From Nitrospirota bacterium (GTDB lineage: Bacteria > Nitrospirota > Thermodesulfovibrionia > UBA6902), in contig JACRLN010000012.1 in assembly GCA_016215115.1 (NCBI GenBank), positions 62,001-126,000 of the forward strand: 64,000 bases of DNA, in the 5' to 3' direction. Below the pieces are notes generated by a model. That model did no database searches. It saw nothing but the letters and a program-made list of their open reading frames with translations, and was not told where the DNA came from. How positions within the stretch are numbered: position 1 is the stretch's first letter; every line of letters starts with the position of its first letter. Position numbers and translations under genes: made by a program. Below, in pieces: positions 33,541-40,931 of the stretch.

Positions 33541-33620
33541 TGTCATACTCGCGAAAGCGGGTATCCAGAGTCTTTTTTACAAGGAACTGGATTCCGGCTT
33601 AAGGACTGCCGGAATGACAA
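33541..33620. repeat. Dispersed double-hairpin element, copy 5
   Basis: TGTCATACTCGC..GCGGGTATCCAG and CTGGATTCCGGC..GCCGGAATGACA. The outer TGTCAT and ATGACA arms are preserved although the stem core differs. Confidence 0.9.
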
Positions 33621-33656
33621 CTTTAAAAGCATTTTCGGGTCAATGATGAATTGCTC

Positions 33657-35255
33657 TTACTTTAATTTCGAAGCTTCCCTCTCCAATATCCACTCAACTG
33701 CACCTGCTAAATCTTTTGCAACAAAAGATGCGCAGGTATTTTCTGGAGAGGGGGGTGATGATATTAAAACTCCTGTAGCGCCGGTTTTCCGGGCCAGTTG
33801 GACGTCTAATTCCTTATCGCCGATTACATAGGAAGCTTTTAAATTTATTCTGTGCCTGAGTCTTGCCAGTAGCGGCATCACCGGTTCAGGTTTTCTGCAA
33901 GAGCAACGTTCATCAGGATGATGCGGGCAATAGTAAAAATCATCTATTCCAAATTCTTCCTGCAGATAAGTATTTAATTCAATGACAAAATGTTCATTAA
34001 TAATCCCTCTTGCAACTCCGGATTGATTTGTGATGCCGATGAGTTTAAATCCGGCATTCTTTAATTTTCGCAGGTTTTCTTTTGCATTCGGGAAAATAAC
34101 CAGGTTATCAAAGCTGTTAAGATAATGTTTATCTTCTATTATTGTTCCATCCCTGTCAAGAAAGACCGCTTTTTCCTTGGGAAGAACTTCTTTTAATGCT
34201 GCAAACACATTATCAGCGGTAATCTCTGTCATGCATTTAAGATGTCCTTCAGGGCATTTTCTTTTCATGCATGGCGAACAGGGAAGATTTTTTGTGATGA
34301 TATTATGGCCCTCTCCGAAAGGTCCGGTAGATGCTTTGTTAGTTGAACCGAATATTGCAACGACCGGCACAAAAAGGGCGGAAGCCATGTGCATCGGCCC
34401 TGAATCATTGGTGATGAACGCATCGCATTCAGCAATAAGCGCTGCAAGTTCTCGGAGGTTGGTTTTGCCGGCCATGTTGAGAATATGAGTTTTGAGTTTT
34501 TGGGGTAGGGGCGATTCACGAATCGCCCTCTGTGTTTTGACCAATCCAACAATTTCATCCGCAATCTCATTCTCTGATTTGCTTCCGAATATTATGACCC
34601 TCCCATTCATTTCATTAATTATTCTGAATATTAATTCAGCAAATCTTTCAGGCATCCATCTTTTTGCAGAACCATATGTTGCCCCGGGGTTGATGCCTAT
34701 AGTAGGGGCGTATTGCAATACGCCCTTACGGGGTAGGGGCGATTCATGAATCGCCCCTACGGTATTCCTCGCCCACATCCTTTCTTCATCTGTGAGATAA
34801 ATGCAGGGCTGTGCTTCTTTTGTCTCAATGCCTATTGACTTGAGGAGATTCAGATAATAATAAACCTGGTGTTGTGATAGAATATCTTTTGTTACATGTA
34901 TTGACTTTGTTAAAAGAAATCCACGTCCGTCCCTGCTGTACCCGATTCTTTCAGGAATATCAGCAAGCCATGCAAGTAATGCAGCATCAAAGGCATTCTG
35001 AAGAAGTATTGCAATATCAAATCGTTGCCGGCGCAATTTATTTGCAAGCCTGAATTTCCCTTTTATACCCCTAAAACTCTCATCATAGAGAATAATTTCA
35101 TTGATGTCAGGATTCTCTTTAAAGAGTTCAGCAACCCATGGTTTTACAAGCAGGCTTATATGCGCATCAGGATAGGCCCGGCGTATGGCTCTGACAGATG
35201 GAGTTGTAATAACAGCATCGCCGATCCAGTTTACCCCGCGGATTAGGATTTTCAT
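33657..35255 (-). CDS. waaF: Heptosyltransferase II fused to GmhB-type HAD phosphatase
   Basis: The 532-residue protein joins two LPS inner-core steps. Residues about 1-345 are a GT9 ADP-heptose:LPS heptosyltransferase (ILIRGVNWIGDAVITTPSVR, GINPGATYGSAKRW, ECDAFITNDSGPMHMA). Residues about 360-530 are a HAD D-glycero-manno-heptose-1,7-bisphosphate phosphatase (FLDRDGTIIEDK, ITNQSGVARG, CPHHPDERCSCRKPEP zinc loop, VIGDKELD). Usually these are separate genes. Repeats encoding VGAIHESPLPRKGVLQYAP and RAIRESPLPQ disrupt the first domain. The enzyme would act on the cytoplasmic face of the inner membrane. Confidence 0.92.
   Translation of the reverse strand: MKILIRGVNWIGDAVITTPSVRAIRRAYPDAHISLLVKPWVAELFKENPDINEIILYDESFRGIKGKFRLANKLRRQRFDIAILLQNAFDAALLAWLADIPERIGYSRDGRGFLLTKSIHVTKDILSQHQVYYYLNLLKSIGIETKEAQPCIYLTDEERMWARNTVGAIHESPLPRKGVLQYAPTIGINPGATYGSAKRWMPERFAELIFRIINEMNGRVIIFGSKSENEIADEIVGLVKTQRAIRESPLPQKLKTHILNMAGKTNLRELAALIAECDAFITNDSGPMHMASALFVPVVAIFGSTNKASTGPFGEGHNIITKNLPCSPCMKRKCPEGHLKCMTEITADNVFAALKEVLPKEKAVFLDRDGTIIEDKHYLNSFDNLVIFPNAKENLRKLKNAGFKLIGITNQSGVARGIINEHFVIELNTYLQEEFGIDDFYYCPHHPDERCSCRKPEPVMPLLARLRHRINLKASYVIGDKELDVQLARKTGATGVLISSPPSPENTCASFVAKDLAGAVEWILEREASKLK
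34505..34530. repeat. Palindrome copy in the heptosyltransferase gene (RAIRESPL)
   Basis: GTAGGGGCGATTCACGAATCGCC: the core half site and its complement with one changed base at the centre, next to a TTTTGAG heptamer tract. Confidence 0.88.
34702..34760. repeat. Two palindromes in tandem in the heptosyltransferase gene
   Basis: The variant GTAGGGGCGTATTG plus complement (34702-34729, one mismatch) is followed after three bases by the standard 28-bp palindrome (34733-34760). Together they encode VGAIHESPLPRKGVLQYAP on the minus strand. Confidence 0.95.
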
Positions 35256-35280
35256 GAGGGGATTCTTGCAGAATTTATTG

Positions 35281-37701
35281 TTAATCTTTTTTATTATTCC
35301 CTTCCCTGGACTCCGGCCCCTTCTCGGCTTTCAGAGCCTCGGAGAATTCCTTTAGTTTTTTCGCAACCATGAAGTTGAAGGACCCTTCAGGATAAGTCCC
35401 GTCAGGCTGTATTTCTCCGGGAGGCATTCCTGTCAGAATCTCTATGCCGTCTTCGACATTGTCTATGCAATAGATGTTAAATTTACCGTTCAGCACAGCA
35501 TCAATCACTTCTTTCTTTAACATCAGGTTCATTAAGTTCCGCTTCGGAATAATAACGCCGTGTTCTCCACTGAGAGCATTAAGTTTGCAAACTTCAAAAA
35601 ATCCCTCTATTTTTTCATTGACTCCTCCGATGGGCTGAACTTGTCCATGCTGGTTCATTGAGCCTGTTATTGCATAACATTGTTTTAAAGGCACACCGGA
35701 TATGCTGCTTAGAAGTGCGTAAACCTCTGCGCATGTGGCGCTGTCTCCTTCAATCCCGCCATAAAGTTGTTCAAATGTCAATGAGGCTGTGAGGCTGAGA
35801 GACTGTTTTATAGCATATTTCCCTCCAAGATAAGCTGTTAGTATCAATATTGCCTTCTCGTGTATCTTCCCGCTCATCTTGGTTTCTCTTTCAATATTTA
35901 TAATCCCCGCTCTTCCGGCATAACTTTTAGCGGTAATTCTTGAAGGCATGCCAAAACTGTAATCCCCGAGATCCAGCACAGAGAGACCATTGATTTGTCC
36001 TATTACAGCTCCTTCTGTGTCAATAAGTATGGTTCCCTCTTGAGTTGCTTCCAGAATTTTTTGTTCCACCTTGTTGGAACGATATATCTTCTCTTCCAGA
36101 GCCTTTTCAATATCCTGCGAAGTTACAACGCTGTTTTTATTGTATCTGGCCCAGTAATCGGACTCTCTTAATATATCCGCTATTTCACTGAATTTTGCTG
36201 AGAGTTTTTGCTGATGCTCGGCAAGCCTTGAGCCGTATTCGACAACCTTTGCAATTGCATTATTATCAAAAGGCATGAGACCTCTTTCATCGCATTTTGT
36301 CTTCACAAAACTGGCATACCTGAGCATGTTCTCTGTGTTTCTGTCCATACGGTTTTCATAGTCAGCCTTGACTTTGAACAATTCCCTGTATTCCTCATCA
36401 AGATTGTAGAGAAGATAATAAAGACGGGGGTTCCCGATCAATACGACTTTTACGTTAAAAGGGATTGCCTCAGGTTTCAGGCTAATTGTGGAAATTAAAC
36501 GGTACTGTTCCCAAACGTCTTCTATTTTTATTACTTTCTCCTTGATCGTTCTTTTGAGAGAGTCGTAGGAGAAAATATTCTTTAGAAGTTCGAGTGCATC
36601 GACAACCAGATAACCGCCGTTTGCCATCTGCAGTGAACCGGCTTTTATCATGGTGAAATCAGTGATTGCAATCCCGTACTGAACCTTGTGTTCAACCCGT
36701 CCGAAGAGATTGTAATAGGTCGGATTGCTTTCTATGACAACAGGCACGCCCTTAAGCTCACTGTTATTTACAAGGACATTTACGCTATATCTTATAAATG
36801 AAGGTTCTGTTTTCGAAAGTCTCATGAATGGAAGGGACGGCACCTGTTCTTCCTGCGGCTTGAAATCATCAAGATGCTCGAGAATGTCCTCTTTTACTTC
36901 TTCAAGATAATTCAGGATATTGGTATTATCTTTGTATTTGTTTTTTAGTTCATCAATCCTGTGCCCGACAGAGGAAAGCGTGGCCTGGCGCTCAAGCTGT
37001 GTCATCATGTCCTTAATCTTCTTTTCTTCTTCTCTAACTATCCTTATTACATCGTCAAGTTTGTCCTGCAGTTCTTTTCCTATGGTTTCTATTTTCTTCT
37101 TTACTTTCGGCTCCAGGGCTTCGTATTCTTCCTCACTTAAAGTCTCGCCTGTTGTTTTCACCGGAAGCAGGACGAGCCCGCTGACGGTTTTTCGCAGCGT
37201 AAAATCTTTTTCTTTTGCTTCTTCCTCAAGGTCTGTAAAATATTTCTTCTGTTTTTGCTGGAAATCCTCGAGTATTTTAGAACGCTGTTTTTCATATTCC
37301 TTTGATTCAAATATCTTTGGTATTTCCTGCCGCAGAGCGGTAACGAGTTCAACCATATCTTTTTGAAAGGCAAGGCCTGTCCCGGGAGGGAGGCTGAGGG
37401 CGCGGGGTACATCCGGGTTTTTGAAGTTATAAACGTAACACCAGTCGTTTGGTACGGGTTCGTTTTTTGCTTTCTCTTCCAGAATTGTTTTGATTGTGGT
37501 CATCTTGCCGGTACCGCTTTCCCCGAGAATATATATATTAAACCCGTGGCTGTCGATACCGAGGCCGAACTTCAGGGCGCTGAGCGCCCTTTTCTGACCG
37601 ATGGTTTCCTTTAAGGAAGAAATCTCATCTGTTGTTTTAAATGGCAATTCAGAAAGTTCACAGCATTTATAGAGTTCTTCTTTTGCGACTTTTCTCAGCA
37701 T
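35281..37701 (-). CDS. Lon-like ATP-dependent protease (AAA plus S16 domain)
   Basis: The 806-residue protein belongs to the LonB-like group with an N-terminal AAA_32 domain. The Walker A is ILGESGTGKMTTIKT (about residue 55-70). A long coiled-coil-like insert (about 130-270, rich in Lys/Glu) follows. Further on are GGYLVVDALELLKN and the S16 domain: catalytic Ser in EGDSATCAEVYALLS and Lys in GGVNEKIEGFF. It lacks the Lon N-terminal LAN domain. It is transcribed alone after a repeat-filled gap and probably removes damaged proteins. Confidence 0.9.
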   Translation of the reverse strand: MLRKVAKEELYKCCELSELPFKTTDEISSLKETIGQKRALSALKFGLGIDSHGFNIYILGESGTGKMTTIKTILEEKAKNEPVPNDWCYVYNFKNPDVPRALSLPPGTGLAFQKDMVELVTALRQEIPKIFESKEYEKQRSKILEDFQQKQKKYFTDLEEEAKEKDFTLRKTVSGLVLLPVKTTGETLSEEEYEALEPKVKKKIETIGKELQDKLDDVIRIVREEEKKIKDMMTQLERQATLSSVGHRIDELKNKYKDNTNILNYLEEVKEDILEHLDDFKPQEEQVPSLPFMRLSKTEPSFIRYSVNVLVNNSELKGVPVVIESNPTYYNLFGRVEHKVQYGIAITDFTMIKAGSLQMANGGYLVVDALELLKNIFSYDSLKRTIKEKVIKIEDVWEQYRLISTISLKPEAIPFNVKVVLIGNPRLYYLLYNLDEEYRELFKVKADYENRMDRNTENMLRYASFVKTKCDERGLMPFDNNAIAKVVEYGSRLAEHQQKLSAKFSEIADILRESDYWARYNKNSVVTSQDIEKALEEKIYRSNKVEQKILEATQEGTILIDTEGAVIGQINGLSVLDLGDYSFGMPSRITAKSYAGRAGIINIERETKMSGKIHEKAILILTAYLGGKYAIKQSLSLTASLTFEQLYGGIEGDSATCAEVYALLSSISGVPLKQCYAITGSMNQHGQVQPIGGVNEKIEGFFEVCKLNALSGEHGVIIPKRNLMNLMLKKEVIDAVLNGKFNIYCIDNVEDGIEILTGMPPGEIQPDGTYPEGSFNFMVAKKLKEFSEALKAEKGPESREGNNKKD

Positions 37702-37729
37702 ACGTTAGCCTCCCTTATCAATTACATTA

Positions 37730-37899
37730 GAGGCTCTTGCAAAAGTCTTTATTCGTCATTCCCGAGGTCTTTATCGGGAATCCAGTATTCTTTAAAACCA
37801 AAGACCCCCGATTAAGACCTTCGAGGGCAGGCTTCTGGATACCCGCCTTCGCGGGTATGACGGCAAAAGCAATTTCCTCGATACTTTTGCAAGAGGCTC
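37730..37899. repeat. 170-bp nested element with 17-bp inverted ends
   Basis: Perfect 17-bp terminal inverted arms surround copy 6 of the double-hairpin element (37754-37864: GTCATTCCCGA..TCGGGAATCCAG, then CTTCTGGATACCCGC..GCGGGTATGACGGC). The arrangement is MITE-like, but I see no target-site duplication: the flanking bases are TA and AT. Confidence 0.75.
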
Positions 37900-37962
37900 A
37901 TTAATTATTATGTAATACAGGATACAAGATACAGGATGCAGGATGCAAGATTCAAGGGGGGC

Positions 37963-38039
37963 TTGTCATTGTTATTTTCCCGCGTGACTGGAGAATCCAG
38001 AAAGAAGAAACTGGATTCCCACTTTCGTGGGAATGACAT
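37963..38039. repeat. Dispersed double-hairpin element, copy 7
   Basis: TTGTCATTGTTATTTTCCCGCG..GAGAATCCAG then CTGGATTCCCACTTTCGTGGGAATGACA; the second hairpin is perfect, the first is decayed. It lies between the heptamer tract and the xerD stop. Confidence 0.8.
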
Positions 38040-38058
38040 AGAGCGGGTCTAAAGTAAC

Positions 38059-38934
38059 TTATCCCCTGGGATGGTATTCTTTGTGGATCTTTTTCAATCG
38101 TTCCGGTGTAACTTTCGTATATATCTGTGTTGTTGATATATCAGTATGTCCGAGCATTTTTTGAAGGGCCCGCAAATCTGCACCGCCGTCCAGTAAGTGG
38201 CTGGCAAAACAATGCCTCAGGGTATGAGGAGAGATCTTGATCGATAATTCTTTCGAATATATTTTGATTAACTGCCACAATCTTTGTCTTGTCATCGGTT
38301 TTCCGCCTTTTCTGAGAAACAGATAGTGACTTGTTTTTTTATTCAGAAGCACGGGTCTTAATTCTTCAATATATCTTTTTAGCGTCTTTAAAGCGGTTTC
38401 GTTTACCGGTATGACTCTTTCCTTTGATCCCTTCCCCTGAATGGTAATGAATCCTGCCTCGAAGTTTATATCGCCGACTTTCATATTTACCACTTCACTG
38501 GCCCTCAAACCGGATGAATAAATAATCTCGAGTAGCGCCTGGTCCCTGAGTGAGAGCTTTTCCCCATGAGGTTTTTTCAGCAGGGAGGAGACATCTGCAA
38601 TGCCGAGTATTTTCGGAACCCGTTTCCATCCTTTCGGGGTAGTGAGGTTTTCAACGGGATCTTCCTTAATGATCCCTTCCATGAGCATGAATTTGCATAG
38701 CCCGCGCAAGGCAGCGATATTCCTTGCCAGGGTAGCAGATTGATTACCGGAATCGCGGAGATTGTTTATAAATGAAACGAGATCACTTCGTCTGAAATTC
38801 GTTATACTTTTTCCTGTTTCTTCGAGATAGGCATTAAATTTCCGGATATCTCTCTTGTAGGCTTCCAGAGTGTTTAATGAAAGACCTTTTTCAACTGTAA
38901 GATAGTAAAGAAATCTTTCTATCGGATCTATCAT
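38059..38934 (-). CDS. xerD: Site-specific tyrosine recombinase XerD
   Basis: XerD with XerC resolves chromosome dimers at dif during division. The 291-residue product has the SAM-like N-terminal domain (LYYLTVEKGLSLNTLEAYKRD) and the catalytic residues Arg in SGLRASEVVN, Lys in GKGSKERVIPV, HxxR in HTLRHCFASHL, His in LGHTDISTTQIYTKV and Tyr at its end. It is convergent-free but divergent from the division cluster next door. A role beyond dimer resolution, such as phage integration, is not indicated: no integrase-like extensions are present. Confidence 0.93.
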   Translation of the reverse strand: MIDPIERFLYYLTVEKGLSLNTLEAYKRDIRKFNAYLEETGKSITNFRRSDLVSFINNLRDSGNQSATLARNIAALRGLCKFMLMEGIIKEDPVENLTTPKGWKRVPKILGIADVSSLLKKPHGEKLSLRDQALLEIIYSSGLRASEVVNMKVGDINFEAGFITIQGKGSKERVIPVNETALKTLKRYIEELRPVLLNKKTSHYLFLRKGGKPMTRQRLWQLIKIYSKELSIKISPHTLRHCFASHLLDGGADLRALQKMLGHTDISTTQIYTKVTPERLKKIHKEYHPRG

Positions 38935-39093
38935 TAATTAAGGATACAAGATGCATGAGGAAGGTGGCAAGTGGGATATAATCGTTGGATTTTTTTGAGC
39001 TTAATTTAATACCTGTCTGATAACCCTACGGATTATCCCTATAAATAGTATTCCAATTCAGAAATACCACAAAATATAGTAGCTATTTTTTTC

Positions 39094-39160
39094 TTGACAA
39101 GTATTTGTAACATCTCTATACTTATCATATGTGGTAGAATGTGGAGGAGAGTGGAGTAAG
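39094..39160 (+). promoter_or_regulatory. Promoter of the division cluster with three MraZ boxes
   Basis: TTGACA (39094-39099), 17 bases, TATACT (39117-39122). Then GTGGTAGAAT, GTGGAGGAGA and GTGGAGTAAG follow each other at exact 10-base spacing (39131-39160), right at or after the expected start site. These match the MraZ-type direct-repeat operator. The last box also carries the ribosome-binding site of mraZ (GGAG). Confidence 0.85.
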
Positions 39161-39613
39161 ATGCCAGCATTTACAGGAAAATATTATTATACAGTTGACC
39201 CCAAGGGCAGGATAATTATTCCTTCTCCTTTGAGAAAAACTATTTTTGATCATTATAGCACAAAACTTTTTGTCACGAATGCACTTTTCGACCGCTGCCT
39301 CCATATTTATCCGCAGGAAGAATGGAGCAAGCTTGAAGAAAAGGTACGCTTGCTTCCGAAGATGGACAAAGACATCAAGCTTTTTAACAGACGGGTTATA
39401 GCTTCGGCTACCGAGTGTGAGATTGATAATCAGGGCAGGATTTTGATTCCTGCCGCGCTTAGAGAAGACGCCGGCATTAATGGAGATATCGTAATTGTTG
39501 GTCAGCTTGAAAAAGTAGAGTTGTGGAACAAGAAAGAATGGGATGCCGTTACAGACCTTTCTGCTGTGAACCAGGCGGCGGTGGAAGAAAAACTGGCAGG
39601 TTATGGACTTTAA
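39161..39613 (+). CDS. mraZ: MraZ transcriptional regulator
   Basis: The 150-residue protein (MPAFTGKYYYTVDPKGRI) has two AbrB-like swapped beta-barrel halves with TVDPKGRIIIPSPLR and CEIDNQGRILIPAALR, both showing the DxxGR DNA-binding loop. The ORF track begins at GTG 39131 in the operator boxes; I use the ATG at 39161, which has GGAG eight bases before it. MraZ binds its own operator and represses the cluster. It opens the division cluster. Confidence 0.95.
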   Translation: MPAFTGKYYYTVDPKGRIIIPSPLRKTIFDHYSTKLFVTNALFDRCLHIYPQEEWSKLEEKVRLLPKMDKDIKLFNRRVIASATECEIDNQGRILIPAALREDAGINGDIVIVGQLEKVELWNKKEWDAVTDLSAVNQAAVEEKLAGYGL

Positions 39614-39615
39614 AA

Positions 39616-40491
39616 ATGAATGTACTGCATATACCTGTAATGTTGAAGGAGGTAACTGAAATGCTTCAGCCTCAACATGATGGAATATATATTGATGCAA
39701 CGGTGGGACTTGGAGGACATGCAGAGGAAATCCTTCAATACGCTCATGGATGTACATTGATTGGAATAGACAGAGACGAGAAGGCGATAGAACTAACAAG
39801 AGAACGGTTGAACAAATACGGCAATGTTCATCTTGTAAAGGACAATTTTTCAAACATGAAAACGGTAGTCAATAATCTTGGTTTTAACAAAGTGGACGGG
39901 ATAATTCTTGATGCCGGAGTTTCAACTCTGCATCTGAAATCAGAAGGCAGGGGATTCAGTTTTCTGAAGGATGAACCACTGGATATGAGGATGAATCAAA
40001 GCCAGAAGCTTACCGCTCAAGAGGTTGTGAATAAATATTCTGAGAAAGACCTCGCATCTATTATATGGAAATATGGCGAGGAGAGATTTAGCAGAAAGAT
40101 AGCCAGGGCCATTGTTTATGCCCGTAAAATAAAGCCGATAACTTCCTGCAAAGAACTTGCAGAGATTATAGAGAAATCTATAGGGAGAAAGGGCCGGATT
40201 CATCCCGCAACGAGGGCCTTTCAGGCTATAAGAATCGAGGTTAATAAAGAACTCGAGGAACTGTCAAAAGCGGTCGAATCTGGGGTGGAACTTCTTCATA
40301 CAGGGGGTAGATTCTGCGTGCTTTCTTATCATTCTCTTGAGGACAGGATTGTAAAGAATGCTTTTAAAAACTTGGCAAAGAATGGTTTGTTTAACATTAT
40401 AACCAAAAAACCTCTTGTCCCGGGCCGGGAGGAGCAGAAATTAAACCCTTCATCAAGAAGTGCAAAACTCAGGGTTGGGGAGAGAATATGA
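39616..40491 (+). CDS. rsmH: 16S rRNA N4-methyltransferase RsmH (MraW)
   Basis: RsmH methylates C1402 of 16S rRNA. I start at the ATG at 39616 (MNVLHIPVMLKEVTEML), two bases after the mraZ stop; the ORF track runs back into mraZ. DATVGLGGHAEEIL is the SAM-binding motif, followed by LDAGVSTLHLKSEGRGFSF, RIHPATRAFQAIRIEVN and the C-terminal LSYHSLEDRIVKNAF. The stop overlaps the ftsL start by four bases. Confidence 0.96.
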   Translation: MNVLHIPVMLKEVTEMLQPQHDGIYIDATVGLGGHAEEILQYAHGCTLIGIDRDEKAIELTRERLNKYGNVHLVKDNFSNMKTVVNNLGFNKVDGIILDAGVSTLHLKSEGRGFSFLKDEPLDMRMNQSQKLTAQEVVNKYSEKDLASIIWKYGEERFSRKIARAIVYARKIKPITSCKELAEIIEKSIGRKGRIHPATRAFQAIRIEVNKELEELSKAVESGVELLHTGGRFCVLSYHSLEDRIVKNAFKNLAKNGLFNIITKKPLVPGREEQKLNPSSRSAKLRVGERI

Positions 40492-40817
40492 CTAAAAGAA
40501 GAACAAAAAACAACTACAAAAGAAGTTTTCTGAAACTCTGTTTTCCCCTATATTTTGTCTTTTGTCTATTTGCCATTATATGGCTCAGGGCTGCAGTTAT
40601 AAATATGGAATATGAGCTTGGAGAGCTTGATAAAATGAAGGCGGAACTTATACGCGAGAGAAAAATGGTGGTTGCGCAAAGAGCAAATTTTTACTCAACA
40701 GAGAAAATAGAAAAAGTTGCCATGAACCGGCTTGGCATGACTCTTCCCGTGAGGGATAATGTTTTTTATGTTAAAAGGACGCCTGCTGCCGGCCCTTACA
40801 AGGCAGCATTGAAATAA
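40488..40817 (+). CDS. ftsL: Cell-division protein FtsL
   Basis: The 109-residue bitopic protein has a Lys/Arg-rich cytoplasmic start (TKRRTKNNYKRSF), one membrane segment (about 17-36) and a coiled coil (LGELDKMKAELIRERKMVV) ending in EKVAMNRLGMTLP. The coiled coil pairs with FtsB/DivIC, and the complex links FtsQ to FtsW-FtsI activation. Position between rsmH and ftsI is classic. It is coupled to rsmH by an ATGA overlap. Confidence 0.88.
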   Translation: MTKRRTKNNYKRSFLKLCFPLYFVFCLFAIIWLRAAVINMEYELGELDKMKAELIRERKMVVAQRANFYSTEKIEKVAMNRLGMTLPVRDNVFYVKRTPAAGPYKAALK

Positions 40818-40931
40818 AGTCTGCCCTTATTGTTTGAGGATATTTTGAACATTGGAGAGAAAATTATAATTTTCTGGGATGAGCATGATTAAAAGATGAA
40901 GAATGAATTCAGGTAAATTGAGAGATATAGA

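Larger units (their letters stand above)
37702..38058. other. Repeat mosaic between the Lon-like gene and xerD
   Basis: 357 bases made almost entirely of repeats. A 17-bp inverted pair (GAGGCTCTTGCAAAAGT at 37730-37746 and its complement at 37883-37899) encloses a double-hairpin element. Then come CAGGATA-type heptamers (about 37915-37955) and another double-hairpin element (37963-38039). No ORF is visible. Confidence 0.85.

Noticed and set aside
37730-37899. Insertion sequence with transposase
   Set aside because: Only 170 bases, no ORF; terminal arms alone support at most a MITE.
39125-39853. 242-residue minus-strand ORF over mraZ and rsmH
   Set aside because: Shadow of two clearly conserved genes; it also runs through the MraZ boxes.
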